In this document: positions 37,445 to 45,681 of the stretch, piece after piece
Layout of the letters: every line of letters begins with the position of its first letter
How positions within the stretch are numbered: the first letter of the stretch is position 1
Assembly (NCBI GenBank): GCA_003600225.1
Contig: QZFT01000037.1
Span: 23,860 to 87,859 of the forward strand
Source of the DNA: Pseudonocardiaceae bacterium YIM PH 21723
GTDB taxonomy: Bacteria > Actinomycetota > Actinomycetes > Mycobacteriales > Pseudonocardiaceae
DNA: 64,000 bases
Direction of reading: 5' to 3'
Notes under the pieces: model-generated
Seen by the model: only the letters and a program-made list of their open reading frames with translations
What the model was told of the DNA's origin: nothing
The model's database searches: none
Translations under genes and position numbers: made by a program

Positions 37445-38158
37445 TCACACCAACCCGAGCACCAGCTTCGCGACAGCCGCCGGATCCTGGACGTGGGCGT
37501 TGTGCCCCAACCCCGGCAGAATCCGCGGCTCCACCCCGAGCGCCGCCAACTGCTGAGCGGAGACCATGTGGTCATCGGCCCCCGCCGCCAGCAGCACGGG
37601 GGCCTTCGCCGCCGCGAGCAGGCCGGCCATGTCCGGGGCGCCGACCGCGAACGCCTTGCTGTCGAAGCGCAGCGTCCAGCCCTGCTGGGACTCGGTGATG
37701 CCGCTGCTCACCATCGGCGAGTCCGGATCGGTGACCAGGCCGGTCAGCCCGGACACCTTGATGTGCCGGTCGGCCGCGGCTTCCCGCTCCGGGAAGTGCC
37801 GCTGGGGTTTCCCGGCCAGCGCCGCGGCCCCGGCCAGCTCGTCCTCGGTCCACACCACCTTGATGTCGAGCCCGCAGACGGCCTTGACCCGTACCCCGAA
37901 CCAGCCGCTGGCCAGGGTCAACGCCAGCACGCCACCCAGGGAATGGCCGAGCACCACGGTCGGTTCCGACGGGTCGAGCGCGGAGCCGATCGCGCCGGCC
38001 ATGGAGCCGAAGCTGTAGCGCGGCAACGCGTCGGCCACGCCGTGTCCGGGCAGGTCCGGACTGAGCACCAGCCCCGGCCACCGATCGCCCAGTTCGGCCC
38101 GCACACCGTCCCAGACCTGGCCGGTGGCACCCATTCCATGCAGCAGCAAGAGGTTCAC
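37445..38158 (-). CDS. Alpha/beta hydrolase
   Basis: 237 residues from GTG at 38158 (VNLLLLHGMGATGQVWDGV); a TTG at 38194 would add 12 residues. Oxyanion region LLHGMGATG, nucleophile elbow VLGHSLGGVLAL (Ser ~92), acid near GADDHMVSA and catalytic His in PGLGHNAHVQDP. Substrate unknown; the family includes esterases, lactonases and C-C hydrolases. Divergent from a TetR gene 115 bases away, so likely controlled by it. Confidence 0.82.
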   Translation of the reverse strand: MNLLLLHGMGATGQVWDGVRAELGDRWPGLVLSPDLPGHGVADALPRYSFGSMAGAIGSALDPSEPTVVLGHSLGGVLALTLASGWFGVRVKAVCGLDIKVVWTEDELAGAAALAGKPQRHFPEREAAADRHIKVSGLTGLVTDPDSPMVSSGITESQQGWTLRFDSKAFAVGAPDMAGLLAAAKAPVLLAAGADDHMVSAQQLAALGVEPRILPGLGHNAHVQDPAAVAKLVLGLV

Positions 38159-38272
38159 GACTTCTATACTGCCCAGTGGGAACCCGCTGGCCAAGGCTCA
38201 TCGAATGACCCCATAGGACTTCGTCAGAATGTCCTATTGCGTCTTCCCTGTGGATCATTTCTCTCTAGATTG

Positions 38273-38968
38273 ATGCGCATGGCAGAATCCGTGACCGGTC
38301 CGGCGCGGCGGGTGGGGCGCCCGCGGAAGTCGGCGTCGGACTCCGAGTTGCCGCCTCGCGAGCAGATACTGGCGGTTGCTGAGCGGCTCTTCACCGAGCA
38401 TGGCCTCACCGAGGTCACCATGTCGCAGATCGCCGCCGAGGCAGGGCTGGGGCAATCCTCGCTGTACTACTGGTTCCGGCGCAAGGAACAGCTCATCGCC
38501 GAGCTGCTCCGCCGGATCAACCGGTTGCCGACCGAGTTCGCCCGGGGCGCCGACGGCGATCCGGCGCAGCGGTTGTGGCGGCTCATCTGCTTCGACGTGC
38601 TGACGGTGTGCGCGTTCCCGCTGGAGATCACCGAGGTGCACCGGGTCGGGCACGCGGCGGGCGAGGAGTTCGCCGCCTACTGGGCCGAGCGGGACGAACT
38701 CGTCGGCGTGGTCGCCCGGCTCATCGAGGACGGCATCGTCGAAGGCTTCTTCCGCCAGGTGGACGGCAGGCTGTGTGCGCTGGCTCTCATAGCTCAGGAC
38801 GAGAGCGTGCAGCACTGGCGCGGCGCGGACGGCCTGTCGGCCTACGATCCGGCGCAGATCGCCTGCTTCCTCGCAGACCAGGCGGTGCGTGGACTGCTGC
38901 TCGACTCCGATCAGCTGGAGCGGGTCCGCCGGTTCGACGGGCTCACCGAGCTTGTCACCCGAAGGTAG
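38273..38968 (+). CDS. TetR family regulator
   Basis: 231 residues from ATG at 38273 (38279 is also possible; no clear ribosome site, perhaps leaderless). The basic N-terminus RRVGRPRKSAS precedes the HTH AERLFTEHGLTEVTMSQIAAEAGLGQSSLYYWFRRKEQLIAELL (residues ~40-83). Divergent from the alpha/beta hydrolase, its likely target. The short gap contains AT-rich sequence (CATTTCTCTCTAGATT) just before the start. Confidence 0.85.
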   Translation: MRMAESVTGPARRVGRPRKSASDSELPPREQILAVAERLFTEHGLTEVTMSQIAAEAGLGQSSLYYWFRRKEQLIAELLRRINRLPTEFARGADGDPAQRLWRLICFDVLTVCAFPLEITEVHRVGHAAGEEFAAYWAERDELVGVVARLIEDGIVEGFFRQVDGRLCALALIAQDESVQHWRGADGLSAYDPAQIACFLADQAVRGLLLDSDQLERVRRFDGLTELVTRR

Positions 38969-39020
38969 GTATATCGCGCCGACCTTGTAACCCGGTCAGC
39001 GGTTGCTCGTTGGGATCTTC

Positions 39021-40730
39021 GTGAATACGCCCTCGGCTGCCCTCCGGGCTTCTCGCGTACCCCTGCGCACCAAGGTCACCGGCCTGTTGTTGCTGGTCGT
39101 GGTCGTAGTGCTGCTCGCCTTTGCCGCGCTGGCGAAAGAGGTGCTGTTCGCCGAGCTGGACACCAGGGCCGGTTACGCCGTGCAGACCGAAGGCCAGGAG
39201 TTCAGCAACTTCGCCGCCCAGCGGAAGTCGCCGGTCAACGGCGCCACGCTGTCCGGGCCGGAGGAGGTGCTGCGCAGCTTCCTGCAACTGCAGCCGAAGA
39301 GCACCATGGGCATCCAGTTCGGCACGGTGCAGGGGCCGAGCAGTGAGCAGCCGCGGGTGCTCGGCGAACCGCCGCTGAGCGAGCAGGAGGTCAAGCGGGT
39401 ACTGGCCGCGCCGCAGAACACCGGCGTGCTGGAGACCGATCGCGGCGATCTGCGCTGGATCAAGCAGCGGGTCGGAGCCGAGAACGCGTACTTCGTGGCC
39501 GGGTACTGGCAGGACGTGGCGCTGTCCATCACCGCGACCGCCACCTCCACCTTCGTGATCTTCGGCCTGCTGTTCGTGCTGGTCTCCGCCTTGCTGTGCT
39601 GGGTGATGGCCGGTCATCTGATGGTCTACCTGCGCCCGGAGGCCGAGGCCCCGGCGGCCCCCTCCGCCGCGCGGCACACCGAGCCGGACGCCCTGGTCAC
39701 CGGGGGCATCGCCGTCCGATCCCGCAGGCCGGGCGTCGTGCCGCCGCGCCAGACCCCGGTGCCGCAGCACACCACCACCGCCGTGGCCAGGGAGGGCGCG
39801 CATGCCCGGCCGGTGACGGCCCCCGCCGCCCGGGTCTCCGACGAGGTGATCACCCCGGAGCGGTTGCCGGTGAAATCCGATCTGCAGGTCTCGATCATCG
39901 CCGAGCAGGATCCGCCGGTGGTGACCGGCGCCCCGGCGGACAGCCTCATCCTGCGACGGCCCCGGCCGGAGGCCACGACTGTGGCGATCAGCGACGAACC
40001 GGTGCGTCCGGCGGGCGAGCCCGACCACCAGATCGCCTTCCAGCCGACCACGTTCACCACCCGGCCGCCCGCGCCGGAACCGGCACCCGAGCCCGAGCCG
40101 GAGCCGGAGCCGGTCGTGGAGGAGGAGCCGACCCCCGCCTCCTGGAACCTCGCGGTCGAGCCGGAGGAGGAGCAGGAGCTCCCGCCCGCCGAGCCGGAGG
40201 AGGAACCCGAACCGCCGGCGGCCGAGGTCGAGCGCGTGGTAGCGGAGGCCCCGGCGGCCGCCCCGGTCAAGCCGGTGGGCCTGCTGCCCGAGGGCGTCGC
40301 GCTGCCGATCCTGCCCACGGCGGTGGAGATCGGTGCGCTCACCGCGGAGGTGGTCGCGGCGGCGCGGGTGTGGCCGGGCCGCAACTGGCTGGTCGAGTCG
40401 AGCGGCAACGGCGAGCTGATGCTGGACCGCGAACTGGTGCTGCTGGCGATGGCGCGGCTGGTCGAGCAGGCGCTGCGCCGCACCACGCCCGGTGGCACGG
40501 TGCGCATCGGATCCCAGGTGACCGACCAGACGGTGTCGTTCTGGGTGACCGACGACGGTTCCGCGGCGACCGGCGTCCCGGACAACGAGCAGGCCCTGGA
40601 ACTGGTGAAGGCGGTGGCCACCGCGCACCGGGGCATCGTGCGGGTGATCACCGATGACGAGCCGGGGCGCACGTTCGGCATGGAGATGCCGGTGCGGATC
40701 CCGAGTCTGGGATCGTTCGCCGGCACCTGA
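39021..40730 (+). CDS. Membrane protein with degenerate histidine-kinase-type ATPase domain
   Basis: 569 residues, GTG at 39021. Membrane helix ~23-42 (VTGLLLLVVVVVLLAFAALA), an extracytoplasmic sensor region of ~130 residues, a second helix ~175-200 (FVIFGLLFVLVSALLCWVMAG), and a long Pro/Glu/Ala-rich linker (~205-425, with a PEPEPEPEP run). A C-terminal HATPase-like domain follows (~465-565: LMLDRELVLLAMARLVEQALRR, GGTVRIG, WVTDDGSAATGVPD, FGMEMPV). No phosphoacceptor His/DHp segment is visible, and the N-box Asn expected in LVxNAL is Gln (LVEQAL). No response regulator is adjacent. Probably a signalling or scaffold protein rather than an active kinase. Confidence 0.65.
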   Translation: MNTPSAALRASRVPLRTKVTGLLLLVVVVVLLAFAALAKEVLFAELDTRAGYAVQTEGQEFSNFAAQRKSPVNGATLSGPEEVLRSFLQLQPKSTMGIQFGTVQGPSSEQPRVLGEPPLSEQEVKRVLAAPQNTGVLETDRGDLRWIKQRVGAENAYFVAGYWQDVALSITATATSTFVIFGLLFVLVSALLCWVMAGHLMVYLRPEAEAPAAPSAARHTEPDALVTGGIAVRSRRPGVVPPRQTPVPQHTTTAVAREGAHARPVTAPAARVSDEVITPERLPVKSDLQVSIIAEQDPPVVTGAPADSLILRRPRPEATTVAISDEPVRPAGEPDHQIAFQPTTFTTRPPAPEPAPEPEPEPEPVVEEEPTPASWNLAVEPEEEQELPPAEPEEEPEPPAAEVERVVAEAPAAAPVKPVGLLPEGVALPILPTAVEIGALTAEVVAAARVWPGRNWLVESSGNGELMLDRELVLLAMARLVEQALRRTTPGGTVRIGSQVTDQTVSFWVTDDGSAATGVPDNEQALELVKAVATAHRGIVRVITDDEPGRTFGMEMPVRIPSLGSFAGT

Positions 40731-40741
40731 GCTGGTGGTTA

Positions 40742-40834
40742 CGTCTGGGTGGTCGGCGAAGGATGGCTTTGGAGGGGGAGACGGGTTGGGGGGCCTGTCT
40801 TTCCTGCCTTCGTGCTGGGTGGGGGCACGCCTGA
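40742..40834. repeat. Solo arm D of the composite repeat family
   Basis: Forward arm (GTCGGCGAAGGATGGCTTTGG...GTCTTTCCTGCCTTCGTGCTGGGTGGGGGCACGCC) without a facing inverted arm. It sits 11 bases after the stop of the kinase-like gene and 23 bases before the palindrome at 40858. Confidence 0.8.
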
Positions 40835-40857
40835 CTTTACTTTTGGGTCTCTAGGTT

Positions 40858-40912
40858 CCGAAGTTGGCGATGTTCGCGGCGAGGAACGAGCCCCGAACAT
40901 CGCCAACTTCGG
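40858..40912. repeat. Perfect 19-bp-stem palindrome
   Basis: CCGAAGTTGGCGATGTTCG (40858-40876) pairs exactly with 40894-40912; loop CGGCGAGGAACGAGCCC. Nearly identical to the palindrome at 18029 including the loop, which shows dispersal rather than chance. Confidence 0.85.
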
Positions 40913-40954
40913 GGCACCCGGTGAGGATCACCCGATAGGGACTGCACTGTCTCC

Positions 40955-41196
40955 CGGATCCTGCTCGGCCCGGACGGCGAAGTCCTGGACGTCGGGCGGT
41001 CGACCCGAGTCGCGCCGGTCACGCTGCGACGAGCACTGAATCTCCGGGATCAGCACTGCTCGTGGGACGGCTGCGAGGCGTCGGCCAGGTACTGCGATGT
41101 GCACCATGTGGACACCACCACACGGCGATCCACACCTACGACACCGTGACCGTGCGAAGACCGGATGGCGGATTCCTCACCCGCAAACGTAACTGA
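40955..41196 (+). pseudogene. Remnant of a DUF222/HNH (13E12-type) endonuclease gene
   Basis: The frame from 40955 reads RILLGPDGEVLDVGRSTR then VTLRRALNLRDQHCSWDGCEA and YCDVHHVDT: the typical C-terminal HNH segment with the Cys pair and HH. It loses frame near 41130; a different frame then reads YDTVTVRRPDGGFLTRKRN and stops at 41196. The upstream two-thirds of the usual protein is absent. The remnant lies directly beside repeat D and the palindrome. The rest of 40731-41228 shows no other gene. Confidence 0.75.
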
Positions 41197-41228
41197 GGAG
41201 ATCTGCTCGGGATTGAACCCGACAACGG

Positions 41229-42251
41229 TCAGCGGATGCCGGCAAACTCGTGCGCGCCGACCAGGTCGAAACCGCGTTCCAGCAGACCCCGGACGATCAC
41301 CGGCAGCGCGGCCACCGTCTGTGACCGGTCACCGCCACCGTCGTGCATGATGATCACCGACCCGTTGCGCACGTTGGTCAGCGCGTGTTTGGCGATCGAC
41401 TTGGCGCCGGGCATCGACCAGTCCACGGTGTCCACGTCCCACAGCACGGTGGCCATCCCCTCTGCGGCCAGCTGCCGCAACGCCTGCGGGGTACGCGAAC
41501 CGTACGGCGGCCGGAACAGCCGCGGCGCGGTGCCGGTGACCTCGCGGATCGCCGAGTTGGTCGTGCTCAGCTGCCAGCGCAGATCCGGGGCGGACAGGTC
41601 CGGCACGTAGGCGTGCGACCAGGTGTGGTTCGCGACCACGTGTCCCTCCCGGGCCATCCGGTCGATGAGATCCGGAAAGGCCCGCGCGTGCAGCCCGGCC
41701 ACGAAGAAGGTGCCCGGCACGCCGAATTCGCCGAGCGTGTCCAGGATCTGGTCGGTGTACGGCGGTACCGGGCCGTCGTCGAAGGTGAGCGCCACCTTCG
41801 GCTGGGACCGGTCGCCGTGCCGCAGCCACATGCCGCTGCTCCGGAGCCGGTCCTCCTCCGGTTCGCAGGACGCGACGAAGTCGTGGTGCTCGGAGACCCT
41901 GCCCTTGAGCGTGCCCACCGCGATGTCCAGCGGCGCCAGCAGGGCCGGGTCGATCTCGGCCAGGTCGTCCGGGTCGGCGGACAGGCTCGGGGACCGGCGG
42001 GGGAGCACCCACGGATCGGCCCGGTAGACGTCGAAGCCGGCCAGGGTCAGCGAGGCGTCGACCAGACCGGTGGTGCTGTCCACGATGACCCGCAGCCGCG
42101 GATAGCCGGCCAGGGTGGCGGTGAGGGCGGCGATCTCACCGCCGCCGAAGGTCCGTCTGGGCAACCGCGTGCCGTCGGAGTGGCGGAGGGAGAGTTCGTA
42201 ACCGGTGCCCGTCCAGCCAATACCGGCGTTCCACATAAGCGATCCACCCAT
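41229..42251 (-). CDS. Polysaccharide deacetylase (NodB domain) protein
   Basis: 340 residues from ATG at 42251 (MGGSLMWNAGIGW; 42236 also possible). The frame remains open further upstream, but only antisense to the next gene. N-terminal ~140 residues form an unassigned alpha/beta domain. The NodB domain (~150-335) carries all motifs: LTFDDGPVPPYT, ANHTWSHAYV, FRPPYGSRTP, DVDTVDW and IIMHDGGG. Metal-dependent de-N-acetylase of peptidoglycan, chitin or similar glycans. No clear signal peptide, so the cellular location is uncertain. Divergent from the MDR gene with a palindrome between. Confidence 0.85.
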   Translation of the reverse strand: MGGSLMWNAGIGWTGTGYELSLRHSDGTRLPRRTFGGGEIAALTATLAGYPRLRVIVDSTTGLVDASLTLAGFDVYRADPWVLPRRSPSLSADPDDLAEIDPALLAPLDIAVGTLKGRVSEHHDFVASCEPEEDRLRSSGMWLRHGDRSQPKVALTFDDGPVPPYTDQILDTLGEFGVPGTFFVAGLHARAFPDLIDRMAREGHVVANHTWSHAYVPDLSAPDLRWQLSTTNSAIREVTGTAPRLFRPPYGSRTPQALRQLAAEGMATVLWDVDTVDWSMPGAKSIAKHALTNVRNGSVIIMHDGGGDRSQTVAALPVIVRGLLERGFDLVGAHEFAGIR

Positions 42252-42275
42252 CGCAGACCAGGTAGTACAACATGA

Positions 42276-42299
42276 CCATATTGGTTTAAACCATTGTGG
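42276..42299. promoter_or_regulatory. Palindrome TGGTTTAAACCA in the divergent gap
   Basis: TGGTTTAAACCA (42282-42293) is perfect and extends imperfectly to CCA...TGG at 42276-42299. It lies in the AT-rich part of the 184-base gap between the deacetylase (starts 42251) and the MDR gene (starts 42436). Likely operator; the regulator is not identifiable. Confidence 0.55.
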
Positions 42300-42435
42300 C
42301 CGATACGCACACCGCATGTCGGGGGACCACCATTGGCCCAGTCCGGTTACCGCGACCCACATGCTGGGATATGTGGCCTGGTCGGACAGGTTACTGACTA
42401 GTAGGGTCGGGTCAGGCCGAGAGAGCGGAGAACCA

Positions 42436-43404
42436 GTGCGTGCGATCCAGATCCAGCAGCTGACCGGACCGGACGGCGTTGCCGAGGTGACGGCTCCCCA
42501 GCCTGAGTGGGGTGACTGGGCGGTCCTGATCAAGGTCACCGCCGCGCTGGTGAGCTTCCCCGACCTGCTGCAGACCCGCGGCCTCTACCAGATGAAGCCG
42601 CCGCTGCCGTACGTCCCGGGCGGCGAGGTGATCGGCGTGGTGGAGCAGGCGCGCGAGGGCGGCCCGTTCCAGGTCGGCCAGCGGGTCGCCGCGGTGACCG
42701 GGCTCGGCGGCTGGGCGGAGTACGCCCTCGCGGTCGAGGGCAATGTGGTCGCGCTGCCCGACGAGCTGCCGGATGAGTCCGCCGTCGGCGTGTTGTTCAA
42801 CTACGAGACCGCGATCTTCGCGCTCGACTTCCGCGGCCGGCTGGTGTCGGGCGAGACGGTGCTGGTGCACGGCGCCGCCGGCGGCCTGGGCAGCGCCTGC
42901 GTGCAGGTGGCCAAGGCGCTCGGCGCCCGGGTGATCGCCGCGGTGAGCAGCGAGGAGAAGGCGGCCGTCGCCCGCGAGGCCGGCGCCGACGAGGTCGTGC
43001 TGACCTCCGGTGACTGGCTGGCCGAGGTCAAGGGCCTGACCGGCGGCAACGGCGTCGACGTGATCGCCGACCCGGTGGGCGCCGACCTGTTCAAGGACAG
43101 CCTGCGCTCGCTGGCCCGGGGCGGTCGGCTGCTGGTGCTCGGCTTCGCCGGTGGCAGCATCCCGGAGGTCGCGGTCAACCGGCTGCTGCTGCGCAACGTC
43201 AGCGTGCTCGGTGTGGCCTGGGGCGAGTGGTTCATGGCCGACCCGACGCTGAACGCCAAGCTGTGGGACAAGCTGCTGCCGCTGATCAAGGACGGCAAGG
43301 TCAAGCCGCGCGCCGGGCAGTCGTTCCCGCTGGACCGCGCCGTCGACGCGCTCCGGTTGCTGGACGAGCGCAAGGCCGTCGGCCAGGTCAGCCTCCGGTT
43401 CTAG
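42436..43404 (+). CDS. NADPH:quinone oxidoreductase-like MDR family protein
   Basis: 322 residues, GTG at 42436 with GGAG 6-7 bases upstream. Zinc-independent medium-chain reductase: N-terminal GroES-like domain (YVPGGEVIGVVEQ, GWAEYALAVEGNVVALPDELP), Rossmann motif VLVHGAAGGLGSACVQVAKALGA, and GGNGVDVIADPVG. It lacks the zinc ligands of alcohol dehydrogenases. Reduces quinones or enones with NADPH; the exact substrate is unknown. The stop overlaps the convergent NIS synthetase end by 4 bases. Confidence 0.88.
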   Translation: MRAIQIQQLTGPDGVAEVTAPQPEWGDWAVLIKVTAALVSFPDLLQTRGLYQMKPPLPYVPGGEVIGVVEQAREGGPFQVGQRVAAVTGLGGWAEYALAVEGNVVALPDELPDESAVGVLFNYETAIFALDFRGRLVSGETVLVHGAAGGLGSACVQVAKALGARVIAAVSSEEKAAVAREAGADEVVLTSGDWLAEVKGLTGGNGVDVIADPVGADLFKDSLRSLARGGRLLVLGFAGGSIPEVAVNRLLLRNVSVLGVAWGEWFMADPTLNAKLWDKLLPLIKDGKVKPRAGQSFPLDRAVDALRLLDERKAVGQVSLRF

Positions 43405-45449
43405 CGGATGCGCAGTGGATTCGGCGCCGGTAGGAACACCTCGTCGGCGACCGTGTCCACCAGGCGCATCGACAGCACCTTCTTCAGCGGCAGCGGGCGG
43501 TCCAGCACCGCCCGCCGGTCGTCGGAGGCCTCGTGGCCGATGTCCGGCAGCCCGAGCAGTCCGGAGTAGGTGCGCAGCACCTCGCCGCGGAACGGCGACC
43601 ACAGCCGGGTTTCGTCCACACTGGACACTTCCGCCAGGCACTCCAGCAGCGCGCCGACGTGCTGGGTGAGGAACGTGTACAGCAGCTTGCCGCGCACCGG
43701 GTCCTCGGTCTCGGCCAGGATGCTCGATCCGGTCCGCAGCGAGATGTCCAGGCCCTGGCGGCGCAGCCTGCCCCGATGGATCCGGATGCTGCCGAAGTCG
43801 CGGACGGCGAACCGGACGGGCAGGCCGTCGCGGAACACCACGATCGAGTTCTGCGGATGCGCCGCGAGGGCGATGCCGTACCGGGTGAGCAGGGTGAACA
43901 GTGGCTCGACCGTGAGTTCGGCGTAGCGGGCGGCGAACAGCTGTGCCGCGACGGCGCGGCCGGGTAGCGACCGCGCGATGGCCAGCTCGTCGAGGAGCTC
44001 GGCCAGGATCGGCTCGTCGTTGAGCGGGGAGCGCGCGGTGAGCGCGGCGGCCGGGATCGCCAGCCTGCCGAGCGGCAGCCCCTGCTCCGGATTGGTCCGC
44101 AGGATCGCTCCCAGCGCCCTGGCCCGGCGCGGGTCGTTCTGGTCGGCGGGCAGCCAGCCGATGCCGGCCCGGTCCTCCAGGATCTGCAGCCTGCCGGTGA
44201 AGTCGGCTTCGCGGAGCATGATCTCCCGCAGCACTCGGCTGACCCGCGGCCCGTTGTGCACCGCCTCCGGACCGATGCCACGCATCGCCCCCGCGACCTG
44301 GACCTCCAGTGCGGTCTTGATCCGCAGCGGATGCGGATTCTGCTCGGTACCCAGCGGCGCCAGCGTGCGCACGGACATCAACGGCATCGCGGGCAGCGCG
44401 ATCTCCGGGAGCGGCACGATCTCGCCGTCCCGGATCGCCGCCCGGCCCACGTCGGGCAGCACCCGGCTCGCCTGCAACGGGTGCACCGGGATCAGCACGT
44501 ACCGGTCGGGGGCGAGGCCACGCTGCCGCAGTCCGGCGGCCGCCTGGACCGTCAGCAGCGGATGTTCGCTGCGCAGCAGTTCGCCGAAGGACTCCTTGAC
44601 GCCGCTGCCCGCGGCCCGTTCACGGCGGACGGCGGCGAGCGGGGCGGCCAGCAGGGAGCCCCACTCCGGGCCGTGACCGAGCTGCTCGGCGGGGCTCATG
44701 CCCGCCCGCACCATGGCGCACGGGTGCAGCGGGTCGCCCTCGATCACCCACTGCTCGAAGAAGGCGTGCGGGCTGAACTCGGTGAACTCGCCGGACTGCT
44801 CGCGCACCCAGTCCAGGGTGGTGTGAATCCCGCGCTGGGCCGCCTGGGAACGCAGTCGCGCGGTGCGCATCGCCGCTCCGGCCAGCGCGAGCGCGTGGTT
44901 GCGCACCGAGTCGGCCAGCTCCGTGCACAGCAGGTCGCCGGCCATGAACGAGTACCCGGTGAAGGTCCCCGCCTCGGCCAGCAACCGGGCGGCGGTGACC
45001 GGGTCCTCCACCGGCAGATCCGAGCCGTCGTGGCCGACCGGCCCGCCGAGGGCCAGCCTGCCCGCGGCGTTCGCGGTGAGCAGCCACGCCCGCAGCCCGC
45101 CGAACGCGACCTCGCCGCCGAGCGGGGCGGAGCGGGTGCCGATGCCCTCCCGGGCCATCGCACTCATCAGGCGTTGCATCGTCGCGCGCCGCGCCTGGGG
45201 CACCGCTGTCAGATAGGCCGCGACGTAGGCGGGACCGCGTGCCTCCAATGCGGGCACGGCGAGACGCTCATGGTCGTACAGCTCGGCGACCGTCAGGTTC
45301 TCCCGGGTCGCTGAATGGTGGAGCACATCGGAGAAAGTATGTTCAAAAATGGGTGGCAGCAAGGTGCCGGTTGTTACCGTTTCGCGCCGAACTGCTGATC
45401 GTTGAGAAGTATCACCGCAGGTGGAAGGCAGGTTCTCGGTAAATTCCAA
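43401..45449 (-). CDS. IucA/IucC family NIS siderophore synthetase
   Basis: ~680 residues. The start is uncertain: 45449 (TTG, GGGG 9 bases upstream) or GTG at 45326; there is no canonical site. IucA/IucC core with IPVHPLQASRVLPD, TLAPLGTEQNPHPLRIKTALEVQVAG, and a C-terminal region with LAAHPQNSIVVFRDGLPVRFAVRDFGSIRIHRG. NIS synthetases join a carboxylate such as citrate to an amine or alcohol using ATP. It stands alone here: no decarboxylase, hydroxylase, exporter or IdeR box was seen nearby. It may make a simple conjugate or work with genes elsewhere. Confidence 0.85.
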   Translation of the reverse strand: MEFTENLPSTCGDTSQRSAVRRETVTTGTLLPPIFEHTFSDVLHHSATRENLTVAELYDHERLAVPALEARGPAYVAAYLTAVPQARRATMQRLMSAMAREGIGTRSAPLGGEVAFGGLRAWLLTANAAGRLALGGPVGHDGSDLPVEDPVTAARLLAEAGTFTGYSFMAGDLLCTELADSVRNHALALAGAAMRTARLRSQAAQRGIHTTLDWVREQSGEFTEFSPHAFFEQWVIEGDPLHPCAMVRAGMSPAEQLGHGPEWGSLLAAPLAAVRRERAAGSGVKESFGELLRSEHPLLTVQAAAGLRQRGLAPDRYVLIPVHPLQASRVLPDVGRAAIRDGEIVPLPEIALPAMPLMSVRTLAPLGTEQNPHPLRIKTALEVQVAGAMRGIGPEAVHNGPRVSRVLREIMLREADFTGRLQILEDRAGIGWLPADQNDPRRARALGAILRTNPEQGLPLGRLAIPAAALTARSPLNDEPILAELLDELAIARSLPGRAVAAQLFAARYAELTVEPLFTLLTRYGIALAAHPQNSIVVFRDGLPVRFAVRDFGSIRIHRGRLRRQGLDISLRTGSSILAETEDPVRGKLLYTFLTQHVGALLECLAEVSSVDETRLWSPFRGEVLRTYSGLLGLPDIGHEASDDRRAVLDRPLPLKKVLSMRLVDTVADEVFLPAPNPLRIR

Positions 45450-45534
45450 GAATGTTTACCCCGCCCATAGCATTAATAGGAAAATGCGTCGGGCAAACCG
45501 ATGGTCCCCATTGTATCGACCCCCCGGTCATCCG

Positions 45535-45561
45535 GATCACGGAATGACCCGAACCGTGATC
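45535..45561. promoter_or_regulatory. 8-11-8 inverted repeat between divergent genes
   Basis: GATCACGG (45535-45542) and CCGTGATC (45554-45561) with an 11-base spacer, in the 232-base gap between the NIS synthetase and the LuxR gene. Candidate operator; it does not resemble an IdeR iron box. Confidence 0.45.
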
Positions 45562-45681
45562 TCCACGCGTATGCGGGCAGAGAACCGGTAACGATGGGCT
45601 GTTCGGGCTAATACCCTCCGTCGCCGGATCGATCTCCCCAGTGCCGGTCAGAGAAACACGACCGCAAGGCAAGGGGACGCG

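Noticed and set aside
36671..38272. Long plus-strand frame leading into the TetR gene
   Set aside because: It runs through repeat B and antisense to the hydrolase; the recognisable TetR protein begins at 38273.
45450..45681. IdeR iron box upstream of the siderophore synthetase
   Set aside because: No TTAGGTTAGGCTAACCTAA-like sequence was found; only an unrelated 8-11-8 inverted repeat is present.
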